In this document: positions 44,806 through 54,303 of the stretch, piece by piece | How positions within the stretch are numbered: the stretch's first letter is position 1 | How the letters are laid out: every line of letters starts with the position of its first letter | Source of the DNA: Neobacillus novalis NBRC 102450 | Lineage (GTDB): Bacteria; Bacillota; Bacilli; Bacillales; Cytobacillaceae | DNA length: 64,000 bases | Assembly: GCF_001591805.1 (NCBI RefSeq) | Contig: NZ_BCVP01000026.1 | Location: 46,723-110,722 of the forward strand | Reading direction: 5' to 3' | Made by a program: the position numbers and the translations under genes | The notes under the pieces: generated by a model | The model's database searches: none | What the model saw: the letters and a program-made list of their open reading frames with translations, nothing else | Told to the model about the DNA's origin: nothing

Positions 44806-47800
44806 CTATTCAACAAATTCTTCTAACAGTAGTAAAACGATATTCTCGACTTCTTCCTTCGGAACATTACGTCCACCGTTTTTTAAGATCCTTGTGACAT
44901 TTTGGTGTAATGTTATTGACTTGGTGGATAACTCAGCTTTCTTAATAATCTTCCTTTTATTGTTAAAGTTAATAACAATTGAATTATTGTCACTAGTATT
45001 CTCTTCCTCTAACTTAGAGACATTATTCTTAACTTGTACTAAAAACATTTCTTTAGTCTTATCAGACCAATTAGAAAGCTCTACACCAACAATATCGGAG
45101 GTAATTCTTTCTATCCAATCTTCGGATTCTAAATGTAAATTTAATGATCTTAAAAGATTGTTTTCCTTATAAAAGATCGGATTTTGTTGTTTTATCCAAG
45201 TTTGTAACTCTATTAAATCTTTTACACCAACAGTATTGAACAATTCATTTACAAGTTCGCTTTTAAAACTACTATATTCATTATTTAATCGTCTCACGAA
45301 CTTTTCTAGATTTACTGGACTATACTTGAAACGTTCATACAAAAGAGTCAAACCTTTTTGTGGATCAATTTCACTCGTTCTTATTTCATCCTTAAATTTT
45401 ACTAGTTCGTCATCCAAATTTCTAGTTATTTGCACAAATCTTGGTAAACTTCTCAACCATTTTAGTATCGCTTGTGACACTAAAATTGGTTTAATTGTTT
45501 GGATGTTCCCCGTATCTATATAATCCGAGAATATTTGCTCCATAATGGAAAGGAACTGATTGAATTCATCGTTAAGCCTTAAAAACACATAATTATATTT
45601 CTCTGGTTCTTGAACCATTGAAAATATTATTTCTCCATTTAATTGGGATATAAACATTTCGTTATTATAAAATAGAATTTGATCCCATTTATCTCTTATT
45701 AATGCAACTAATAGAATAGGAATTAATGGTTGTCTGATTCCAAACGGTTTCTTAGTAAAAATACTAATTAAATCTTGGAAACTACCACTATTTTTTTCAT
45801 TTAAAAGTTTTAATAGTTTTACTCTTAATCTATTTAGCTCAGGTGATTTAATATTATCAAGTTCATTCAAACGCAAATTGTTATTTTTAAAGATAGATGC
45901 ATAAATTAAATACTCCGGCCCATTTCCTTCAATTCCTAAATTTTGAATATAGGGTTTGGTTAGTAGTTGGTTAACAACTTTATAGCCTGCTTTTAACTGC
46001 ATATTATTTAATTTACGTCGGTTAAACCCATCATTTCTAACCTCTGGGGTATCCGGATACAAACCGAACATTAGTTGAGATAGCTGCTCCTCTAAAATAA
46101 TTTCATTATCAATTTTTATTTTTCGAATATTTCGAAACCAGGTCAATTCACTAGAAAAATCTAAAAATATTTTAATAAATTTATTGACGTCATGTTTTAT
46201 ATTTTCAAGATGCAAATGGAGCTCTTTCTTTAGATTTTTATCACTATTTAAGAGTACTTCGTCATTAATTAAATTTCTTATTATATATTGTTTGGAAATT
46301 GAATCGTATATGGTTTCTAATGCGTAAGGATGTATACAATAAAATGATAATTGATCATTTTTGCTTATAATTTTTTGAATGATGTCATCCCTATCATTTT
46401 GGGATTCAAGTATGATTAAATTTATCAACGAATCCGTGTTCTTTTTGGATAAAATACTATTTGGATCATGTTTGTCTAATAAAATATCACTACTGAATAA
46501 TATGTTAACAGCAGCAAATCGAGTCATACTTTTTTCATCATTATATTTTCGAGCTAAAAAGTACTTCTTAGTCAGAGATTCTTCAAAAATTGATAGGATT
46601 TTTTCTTTATCAATCTTTAGTTGTTCCGATCTTTCTGCTACAAGCTCATCAATATTATAATTGCTTCCCTCAAACAACTCCCAGTAGCCTAAAATCCTGT
46701 TATAACGGATTGCCTTTAGACTCTGTAGAACCTTTAGCTCTTCTGATATATCTACTTCACTCACATTTAGAGCAAAAGCTATAAAATCAGTTGATAGTTT
46801 TACCTTTGACTGAAGTCCACACAGCTCCCATAAGGTAATAAACTTTATAATGTCTAATAATTGAATACCGATTTTAGTAGGATAACTAATTTCAGGTATT
46901 TTCGTAATAATACCTTTGTATAGAGATGCTATTTTATCCTTTTCTTCAAAGTCAACATCAAAGAAGTTTGGAAAAAAATAACTAAAAAGCTGATTCGGTA
47001 AATAATAATTATTTTTACCTGTTAGGTGTTTATATAAACTATTAGACTCTTTACTTTCCATAAAAGTAAAAAGAGTTCTTTCGTTTTGACCATATAGACT
47101 TGATAACTGAGGTAAAAGAAAAAGTGTAACAGGGTGAATAGGATATGTTCCACGAACAATTAAATTTTCTACCTCAACTTGATTTAATTCTGGAAATAAG
47201 GGGTACTTCCTTAATTGATTTGTAATCTCAGTAACATTAAATAAACTTTTATTTATATCATACAGATTACTAATAGCAGTTTGGGCTATTCTAAAAAATG
47301 TCGAAGAATCACTATCGATATAATAAAGCTTAAACCTCTTTTCAATTCGTTGAAATTCATTTTGTAACTCCTGATTAAAAGAAGAAAAGTAATGCCGTAA
47401 ATGTTTATGTGTAATAAATAAAAGATGTAAATCCACAGTATAATGATCTGCTAATTCAGCAAGATCTTGTAAATTTTGCATTGTTTCATTTACTTCATTA
47501 TGTTCTAGACTCTGTAAAAACCGACCAAATTCATCATAAACAACAAACAATCCAATATCTAATAATTTAAGTTCGTCAATGATGAACTTTATTTGTTCAA
47601 TAAAGTCCCCACTAAAATCAACCAAGAATTCAGTTCCAGAAGTTAAGCTTGGGAAAATAGATTTGAACCAATTTATCTCATTAAAATTTTGAGATTGTAC
47701 TTCAAGTCTCCAGACATCTATGTGCTTTCCCCTTTCTCGTAAATAACTTTTAAAATTTTTATAGGTTTTTGGGTAGTTTTCTTTCCAATTATCCACTGTT

Positions 47801-48258
47801 TGAAGAATTTTAAACATAACTCCTGGTACAATAATGCCTATACCGTTTTGAGCTAGTGTCTTTTGGATTGCAGTTAATATACTATTTTTAAAATTCCCTT
47901 CATATCCATTTAGGACTACAGGAAGATAACGCTTTTCTTTAGATCTTATTTTTATAAGCTCATCATGTATATCATCATCAACTGATGCAAATTTTTTTCT
48001 AATAACGTTAAAATCTCTATTGTTAATATTTTTTGAAACAGTAGCAGCAAGCAAAGTCCCTAACAAAGATTTTCCAGTACCGTATGGTCCAATGACAATA
48101 TGAGATCTTCTATTGGAAGTATCATTAAAACCATTAAGAACACCATGTAATGCTTCTGCATGAGAGGGAGTTGGCATATATTTTTTTAGAAAATCTATGT
48201 TCTCTAAATCAAATTTAATATTTACGCTTGATTTGAAATTTTTAGTTGCTGTTAACAT
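44806..48258 (-). CDS. sspC: Large P-loop ATPase, SspC-like
   Basis: 1,150 residues. Walker A GPYGTGKS at residues 57-64 after SHAEALHGVLNGF; a Walker-B-like LFVVYDEFGRFL lies near residue 240. The remaining 850 residues are mostly helical and AT-rich in codons with no second domain I can name. The start overlaps the DUF4007 stop by 17 bases, so the two proteins are made in step. Size, P-loop and position between DUF4007 and a PAPS-reductase-like gene match SspC, the ATPase of single-strand phosphorothioation systems. BrxC/PglY of BREX is the main look-alike, but no other BREX gene is present. Confidence 0.75.
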   Translation of the reverse strand: MLTATKNFKSSVNIKFDLENIDFLKKYMPTPSHAEALHGVLNGFNDTSNRRSHIVIGPYGTGKSLLGTLLAATVSKNINNRDFNVIRKKFASVDDDIHDELIKIRSKEKRYLPVVLNGYEGNFKNSILTAIQKTLAQNGIGIIVPGVMFKILQTVDNWKENYPKTYKNFKSYLRERGKHIDVWRLEVQSQNFNEINWFKSIFPSLTSGTEFLVDFSGDFIEQIKFIIDELKLLDIGLFVVYDEFGRFLQSLEHNEVNETMQNLQDLAELADHYTVDLHLLFITHKHLRHYFSSFNQELQNEFQRIEKRFKLYYIDSDSSTFFRIAQTAISNLYDINKSLFNVTEITNQLRKYPLFPELNQVEVENLIVRGTYPIHPVTLFLLPQLSSLYGQNERTLFTFMESKESNSLYKHLTGKNNYYLPNQLFSYFFPNFFDVDFEEKDKIASLYKGIITKIPEISYPTKIGIQLLDIIKFITLWELCGLQSKVKLSTDFIAFALNVSEVDISEELKVLQSLKAIRYNRILGYWELFEGSNYNIDELVAERSEQLKIDKEKILSIFEESLTKKYFLARKYNDEKSMTRFAAVNILFSSDILLDKHDPNSILSKKNTDSLINLIILESQNDRDDIIQKIISKNDQLSFYCIHPYALETIYDSISKQYIIRNLINDEVLLNSDKNLKKELHLHLENIKHDVNKFIKIFLDFSSELTWFRNIRKIKIDNEIILEEQLSQLMFGLYPDTPEVRNDGFNRRKLNNMQLKAGYKVVNQLLTKPYIQNLGIEGNGPEYLIYASIFKNNNLRLNELDNIKSPELNRLRVKLLKLLNEKNSGSFQDLISIFTKKPFGIRQPLIPILLVALIRDKWDQILFYNNEMFISQLNGEIIFSMVQEPEKYNYVFLRLNDEFNQFLSIMEQIFSDYIDTGNIQTIKPILVSQAILKWLRSLPRFVQITRNLDDELVKFKDEIRTSEIDPQKGLTLLYERFKYSPVNLEKFVRRLNNEYSSFKSELVNELFNTVGVKDLIELQTWIKQQNPIFYKENNLLRSLNLHLESEDWIERITSDIVGVELSNWSDKTKEMFLVQVKNNVSKLEEENTSDNNSIVINFNNKRKIIKKAELSTKSITLHQNVTRILKNGGRNVPKEEVENIVLLLLEEFVE

Positions 48259-49132
48259 TTAACGATTCAACCTTTCTCGCATATTCTTTATGTAAAAACT
48301 CTATTGGTGAAATATTTGGTATGCGAATAGTGTCTAAATTGTTTGTTCTAGTGAATTTTAATGGATAAAAAGGATGGTTGGTCAATGTTTCTAGCGAATT
48401 AATAACAGAGGAACGCGACATGTTAAAGACCCTTCCCCATAATCCCTCGTTATTAATAATTTCTTCAACTGTAATTACATTCGTTTCCTTCTCTTCTTTA
48501 AACGCTAATAATACATACATTAATGCTGTAATTCCAATATTCTTTGGATCCCCTTGCACCTTATATACTACGCCTTTTGTTTCTTTTAACAGATTTAATC
48601 TAAATAAAGGGCTTTGGATAACTTCCTCAGGATCTTCATTGTTATTTCCAGCAACATACAATCTTATTAAACATTCGATATCCCTCTTGAGTGACTTTTC
48701 TGAAACCTCTTTTTCCTCATTTGCTTTCACCCAATCTATAAATGTTGATATTAGTTCATCCTTTGTTATAACCGATTCATTTAATTTATTAAAATACCAA
48801 TACCATGCAGTACTAGGTTCTTTTCGAGATGACAAATGATAATGTATTATTGCTGCTGAATCCAAAAATTGCAGAAATCTATCAAATTTATATAATATTT
48901 TGCCAAATTGTGTAATTTTGTACACTTTTTTTCTTTCATCATTAAATTTCTCTTGAGCAACCCGCGTTGCTAAAACCCAATATCTAAGGGATTGTACCAT
49001 GTTTTTTCCTAACCCAATTTTTTCAAAAGCTTCCTTATCGTAAAAAAATCTTTCATCATCATTAATATGTCTTATAGCTTTATTAAGCCATCTATCTCTT
49101 AAATAAAAACTTTGATGTTGTCCATATCCCAT
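48242..49132 (-). CDS. sspB: DUF4007-family protein, SspB-like
   Basis: 296 residues. The start GYGQHQSFYLRDRWLNKA and the central EEVIQSPLFRLNLL and GVVYKVQGDPKNIG region fit DUF4007, which in Ssp systems corresponds to SspB, reported as a DNA-nicking component of phosphorothioation. No classical nuclease triad is obvious to me. The fold seems to be two winged-helix-like domains. It begins a unit of three overlapping or closely spaced genes (sspB, sspC, sspD). A 113-base gap with two hairpins separates it from the restriction genes. Confidence 0.83.
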   Translation of the reverse strand: MGYGQHQSFYLRDRWLNKAIRHINDDERFFYDKEAFEKIGLGKNMVQSLRYWVLATRVAQEKFNDERKKVYKITQFGKILYKFDRFLQFLDSAAIIHYHLSSRKEPSTAWYWYFNKLNESVITKDELISTFIDWVKANEEKEVSEKSLKRDIECLIRLYVAGNNNEDPEEVIQSPLFRLNLLKETKGVVYKVQGDPKNIGITALMYVLLAFKEEKETNVITVEEIINNEGLWGRVFNMSRSSVINSLETLTNHPFYPLKFTRTNNLDTIRIPNISPIEFLHKEYARKVESLNVNSN

Positions 49133-49194
49133 ATGTTTTTCCTCTTTTCTTTACTGGATAGATATCTCCAGTAAAAACTTAAGCAGTAAATAAG

Positions 49195-49247
49195 GCATCT
49201 AGAAGAACTAGATGCAAAGGAGTGAGTGGCTGAAGGAATCAGCCACT
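49195..49247 (-). promoter_or_regulatory. Two stem-loops between restriction and modification modules
   Basis: AGTGGCTGA-AGGAA-TCAGCCACT (49225-49247, overlapping the stop of the FtsK gene) and GCATCTAG-AAGAA-CTAGATGC (49195-49215). T-runs are weak, so they may be partial terminators or mRNA-processing hairpins that set the ratio of restriction to modification proteins. Confidence 0.6.
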
Positions 49248-52200
49248 ATTCTTCCTTATTGAGGTATTTTAATAATGCCCTTCTAACTTTTGGTGTCAAG
49301 AAAGGGCTTTTTCCTCTTTCTGTATTCCCATAAATTTTGGCAAGAAAATCCCCTTTTCCTGCTAGTTTTTCCGCACCCGATTCATCAAGTATTACATTTG
49401 AAGCATTTGTGTCCGATGCTTTAAGTGCTAAACGAGCTCCTAGGTTATTCCTAATATTAGTGTTAATAATGTCTGCTTTCGGATTTTGGGTACAAATAAT
49501 TAAATGTATACCTGCAGCGCGTGCTTTTTGCCCAAGTCTCAATATAGAATTTTCAACTTGTTTTTTTAATTCAGCATCCTGAGTCATAAAGTCAGCAAAT
49601 TCATCAAACACAATAACAATTCTAGGAAGGCATTCACCTACCTCTTCAATATACTCATCAAGGTTCGATACGCCCTCGCGTGCAAACTTAGTATATCGGT
49701 CTTCCATTTCATTTACATAAAATTGAAGAACTTTAATGGCTTCGTCAAGATCGGTTATTACGCTACGGGTATGTTTTTTATATTCATAAATAGTAAATTC
49801 AACCTTTTTCGGATCAATAAAAAGAAACTGTACTTGATCAGGGCTATAAAGACACATCATACCTAATATAATTGAATTTAACGTAACACTCTTACCACTT
49901 CCGGTTGTCCCGCCAGTTAGTAAGTGTGGAGACATAGAATTTGAAAAATCCATATAAATAACATCGTTTAGTGGATCTAACCCTAAAGGTGCAATTAGGT
50001 TAGTTTTAGTAATTTTGTCACTCAATTGTTTTCTTGTTAGTTCCATGAATTTTTCGAAATAGATAGTTTCAGGCTCTTCACGAATAATATCAATTTTCAT
50101 TCCTTTGTTTATAAATATATGCGGCTCTGTGCTTAATCCTAGCCATAACTGAATATCTTTGGAACGTGCTATCACTTTATTTACAGGCAAATCAGCAGGC
50201 AGATCTAATTCAAGTCTGATTACTGAAGAACCTATAATTGCATCTTTAATATTAAGGTGGATACCATTTTGAGTGAAGTTACTTTTCAGTTTCCGAATAT
50301 ACTGATCTCTTAATTGGAGACTATTATCTTCAAAAGATTTATAATCAATTTCAATTCCTCTAAGAGCCTCCACTTCTGGATATTCTCTGAAATGTTCTAA
50401 ACCCTCATCTTGATTGGAAATGACAGGTTTATGAGTATTATCATTCTTATCAATGACTTCATTAGGGTTCCCTTCTTCAATCGGATTTTGTTTTTGCCCT
50501 AATCCATTTTCATCACCTTTTCCAACTGCTTCTTCCTCATGATTATCCTCAAAATCTATATCTTCATTAAATCCTAAAGTGGTCCTTAGAACATCAAAAT
50601 CACTATTTAATTGGTTAAATTCGTCATACATAGGTTGGTTATCTTCAAATGTTTTTAATTGGTTTAATATATATCCTCTTGTAAATATATAGTTAATTAC
50701 ATTGGAATCTAGTTGGTCTCTAAATATACCATTATCAATTTGTGTGAAATTGTACTCTGTTAAATTAGAAGTATAACAATATACATCCACACTTCCACCA
50801 AAAGTAACCTCAATATTGCAAATTTCTGTATGTTGAAGGTCTTTTAACAAATTCGCATGTTCAGGTGAATAAGAACTTTTCTCAATAAAATATTGTATAA
50901 GTTCAGATCTCCAGTACTCTGAGTCTAGTTGATCTTCATTAAAAGAAAATAATCGATTATACAGGCTTAAGCCAGTTTTTATTTGCTTTAAGGCATCAAA
51001 GCGTTCTTTATCAAAAATGTTCTCATTAATGAATTTTAGCTCAATTAATTCAAAATGAATCTTTAACTTATCATCGTGCTTTTCAATAGTAGTTTCAACT
51101 AAATCCGGTCGCCTTTTGTTATTCGCAAACCAAGGTAAATCATCACAAACTGCCCAGACCTGAAGACGATTATCAACAGTAAGACTCCTTCTAACTGTTG
51201 ATAGGTATGTAGCTAACATTTCATGAGCATATTTACCTTTACCAATGGTTTTTAAAACTAGACCACCAGATATCTCTTTAACCTTATTAACAGCTTCTAT
51301 TACGGCATCTCTTGAAACATTTTTATTTTTCATTATTGAGACAAACTTCCTGTGGAGTCGATCATAATATGCGTAATCAGATGCCTCTTCACTTATTTTC
51401 CGTATATATTTTGAAGAAGAAATAATTAGTTTGAATTGATTATTTTTCCCTGCCTTTGGTTTGTATTGAATTATATTTGCGTTAGCAGATGTTTTTGTCA
51501 AAAGAGTTTTATCTAAATAGCGATCTAATATTACAGACCAATTAAATATTTTATGCATCTGGTCAATAAGAGAACTATGTTTAATATTCGTTATTGAAAT
51601 TAAATTTTTTAAAACATACAAGTCTTTTTTATCAGGCATCACACCAGTTTGATTAATGTATTGCATCTGATAAAAATGTTGTAATACCTGTGGCAAATGC
51701 TCACTAACATAACTTATTCTTTTAACAGCTTCATCATTTTTTAATGGATCTTTATAAATAGTTTCAAACCATTTTTCCGTTTCTTTTGGTAGTATTCTTT
51801 CAAAATTATAGGCAATTTGATTACCATGTCCAAAATAATCAGCAAGAACCACCATATCAGCATCACTCATTGATTTATTTACTTGGCTAAAAATCTCATT
51901 AACATTTTTCCCTGATATGATGTTGAGTTCCAACTTTGGAAATTTACTGTCTAGATTTGGTTTTGTATACTCTTCCTTCTGTTCAATCCACTTATTTATT
52001 TGGTTATGTAATTTAGCAGCATGTGGACTATGAACAGTTAATCTTAACTTTTTAATACTAGTTTTGGTAAATAATGCATCCACACATTTCTTTACAACAT
52101 CGACACTTTCACAAAACAGTAATAAAATGTCCATACCGTCCTTAGCATATGGGTACACTTCTAGATAGTTTTTAGTTGTCTTGATTAATTCATCAGATAA

Positions 52201-54303
52201 CTCACTGGCTAGATAATCAGAATTAAATGAAGTTTTTGTATTAATAACAAAAGTTCCTTCACCAAGCACTTCATAGTTCTCTACTAAATACGACTGTTCA
52301 CCATAACTTGAAAAGTACCTTGGCGCAAGGTTTGACGTGTGCAGCCGAATATAATCGAGATACTCTTCCGGTTTCTCAACTTGTAATCCTTCCCTGGACG
52401 TAGCTTCTATCCATCCGTTAATTTGTATTCCTATTTCCATAGACCGCTTTATATAAGCAATTAACCTGATTGGATTAAATACTGTTAACTTTCTTGTAAC
52501 AGGTAAACCGGTTTCGCCCTTTTTATTATCAAAATAATCTATAGCTCCAAAAAAATTAACATTTTGATAAATTTGTTGTGAAACCAATGAAGAGCAGTAA
52601 ATATTTTCAAGCAATACCGAAAGTTCATTTTCCAATAAACTAACATCTAATGAGTATAGACCATATTCTCTAGCATAATTCAGTTTTAAGATATAAGAAT
52701 TTAAGTATTCTTCTAATAAGTAAAGATTTTCTTTTACACCTGCTTCGTTAGAAATAATATATGGCCGCACATTTTCCTTAACCAAACTTAATAGATCGAC
52801 CAGTTCAACTTCATTCTCTTCATAATTTTTTATATACGGGGCTATACCTTGCTCAATCTGTTCAAAAAAAGTAAATATCTCTAACTCACTAAAAGAAGTG
52901 ACTTTAAATTTTTTATTATTAATGATGTTACCATTAATTAGATGACGAATTTCAAACACTATATCAGGATCCTTTATTGACTCGTCACATGTATCTGGTA
53001 AAGAAGTAGATATAAATTCTATTCTTGGAATAATAATTTGGATATTGGATAGATATAATTTTAGAAGTCCAACAATATCTTCTGTAGACTTTGTAGTCAG
53101 AATCTCTACCTGGAACATTGATGAAGCAAGATCAGGATTCTCTTGCTCCTCTTCGATAAGAGTAAAAATCTCTTTTTGAATTCCTTGTATAATATCCTCA
53201 TATATTGAAGGATTCCTAAGTTTATCTACAAGTCTTTCTAACTTTTTTATTAGTCCAGGTTTTTTATTTAATTCGTCTTCAAACTCATCAATAAATACTT
53301 GAATTGAATCTGGATCGCTATTCGATACAACTTCATCATAACCGTTTTCAAAATCTTTTATTTGTTCCTCATTAAATTCATCTTTATTGACCTCAAGAAT
53401 TTCTTTAACTTGATCAATAACTTTTACGGGTTTAGTACTAAAACCAAAGACCATCGTTATAAAGTCAAAATCATAGTATAAGAGAAAATTATTATTTTGA
53501 TTGATGAAATCAACCACTTCAGTTATAAACTCGTCAACCGTTTTATTCTCCCAAATTTCGTGTTTAACATCGCTCTTTTCCTCTTCTTCTAAGAAAGAAT
53601 AAACGTTATTCATAATTCTTTCTTGGTCTGCTTCACGAATATTTAAATTAGCTAAGAGAAAGTTCTTCTTAAGACGAGGTTTATCTTCTATACTTATTTT
53701 TAGTTTTGTGTCTACAAATAAATTTAAGTGAGGCAGCTTTCTTTGTAATTTATCAACAACTGATGGATTGGGATCTTTTAATATCGCCACTAGAAAACTT
53801 AAAACGCTGCTTAATTGAGGCTCAGAAATACTAGTATATAAAGACATAAATTCCTGTACATAATTGATTTCATCAGGGGCAATAAACCCTTTTTCTGAAA
53901 GAAGATTGTACAATGATTTTAATCCTAGAGGAGATAATAAATATGCCTCATCAATTGTAAATATATTTTCAAGACTTTGGGCCTCTGGGGTGATTTCATT
54001 TATTATAAGAACTAGTGCCTGATTAGGTTTAGTATTATTTCTCAACCAAGTGCTAGTTTCGTATTCCCTATATGAGTATTCCTCGAAACCGTGAATCTCA
54101 GTAACCGTTCTAATTATAGGATAAAAGTAAGTTTTTAATACCCCAATATCCTCTCTAAGTGTTTCCAGAAGAACAGGCACATTTGAATTGCCTACTCCAG
54201 ATATTTTAATAAATAGTTTCTCAGTATTATCATTTTTTTGCTTTTTAAAATGATCTTGTAACAATCTATTTATCCAAATTGCTAATAGTTTATCGCCAAT
54301 CAT
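49246..54303 (-). CDS. DptH/SspH-like FtsK/HerA-type ATPase with candidate nuclease motif
   Basis: 1,685 residues. The C-terminal motor has Walker A LLTGGTTGSGKSVTLNS near residue 1465 and Walker B RIVIVFDEFADFMT near 1560, as in FtsK/SpoIIIE and HerA pumps, with AGIHLIICTQNP as sensor. Around residues 1060-1090 RRPDLVETT followed by HFELIELKFINE and a later ALKQIKTGL resembles a PD-(D/E)XK nuclease core (Asp, Glu-Leu-Lys, Gln). The first 1,000 residues are helical and unassigned; residues about 1240-1280 are an acidic, low-complexity linker. Length and order after two further genes match DptH of phosphorothioation-dependent restriction. Overlaps the upstream gene by four bases (ATGA). Confidence 0.82.
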   Translation of the reverse strand: MIGDKLLAIWINRLLQDHFKKQKNDNTEKLFIKISGVGNSNVPVLLETLREDIGVLKTYFYPIIRTVTEIHGFEEYSYREYETSTWLRNNTKPNQALVLIINEITPEAQSLENIFTIDEAYLLSPLGLKSLYNLLSEKGFIAPDEINYVQEFMSLYTSISEPQLSSVLSFLVAILKDPNPSVVDKLQRKLPHLNLFVDTKLKISIEDKPRLKKNFLLANLNIREADQERIMNNVYSFLEEEEKSDVKHEIWENKTVDEFITEVVDFINQNNNFLLYYDFDFITMVFGFSTKPVKVIDQVKEILEVNKDEFNEEQIKDFENGYDEVVSNSDPDSIQVFIDEFEDELNKKPGLIKKLERLVDKLRNPSIYEDIIQGIQKEIFTLIEEEQENPDLASSMFQVEILTTKSTEDIVGLLKLYLSNIQIIIPRIEFISTSLPDTCDESIKDPDIVFEIRHLINGNIINNKKFKVTSFSELEIFTFFEQIEQGIAPYIKNYEENEVELVDLLSLVKENVRPYIISNEAGVKENLYLLEEYLNSYILKLNYAREYGLYSLDVSLLENELSVLLENIYCSSLVSQQIYQNVNFFGAIDYFDNKKGETGLPVTRKLTVFNPIRLIAYIKRSMEIGIQINGWIEATSREGLQVEKPEEYLDYIRLHTSNLAPRYFSSYGEQSYLVENYEVLGEGTFVINTKTSFNSDYLASELSDELIKTTKNYLEVYPYAKDGMDILLLFCESVDVVKKCVDALFTKTSIKKLRLTVHSPHAAKLHNQINKWIEQKEEYTKPNLDSKFPKLELNIISGKNVNEIFSQVNKSMSDADMVVLADYFGHGNQIAYNFERILPKETEKWFETIYKDPLKNDEAVKRISYVSEHLPQVLQHFYQMQYINQTGVMPDKKDLYVLKNLISITNIKHSSLIDQMHKIFNWSVILDRYLDKTLLTKTSANANIIQYKPKAGKNNQFKLIISSSKYIRKISEEASDYAYYDRLHRKFVSIMKNKNVSRDAVIEAVNKVKEISGGLVLKTIGKGKYAHEMLATYLSTVRRSLTVDNRLQVWAVCDDLPWFANNKRRPDLVETTIEKHDDKLKIHFELIELKFINENIFDKERFDALKQIKTGLSLYNRLFSFNEDQLDSEYWRSELIQYFIEKSSYSPEHANLLKDLQHTEICNIEVTFGGSVDVYCYTSNLTEYNFTQIDNGIFRDQLDSNVINYIFTRGYILNQLKTFEDNQPMYDEFNQLNSDFDVLRTTLGFNEDIDFEDNHEEEAVGKGDENGLGQKQNPIEEGNPNEVIDKNDNTHKPVISNQDEGLEHFREYPEVEALRGIEIDYKSFEDNSLQLRDQYIRKLKSNFTQNGIHLNIKDAIIGSSVIRLELDLPADLPVNKVIARSKDIQLWLGLSTEPHIFINKGMKIDIIREEPETIYFEKFMELTRKQLSDKITKTNLIAPLGLDPLNDVIYMDFSNSMSPHLLTGGTTGSGKSVTLNSIILGMMCLYSPDQVQFLFIDPKKVEFTIYEYKKHTRSVITDLDEAIKVLQFYVNEMEDRYTKFAREGVSNLDEYIEEVGECLPRIVIVFDEFADFMTQDAELKKQVENSILRLGQKARAAGIHLIICTQNPKADIINTNIRNNLGARLALKASDTNASNVILDESGAEKLAGKGDFLAKIYGNTERGKSPFLTPKVRRALLKYLNKEE

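Noticed and set aside
48378..48839. Plus-strand ORF of 153 codons
   Set aside because: Antisense to the DUF4007 gene; the sense frame has the domain motifs.
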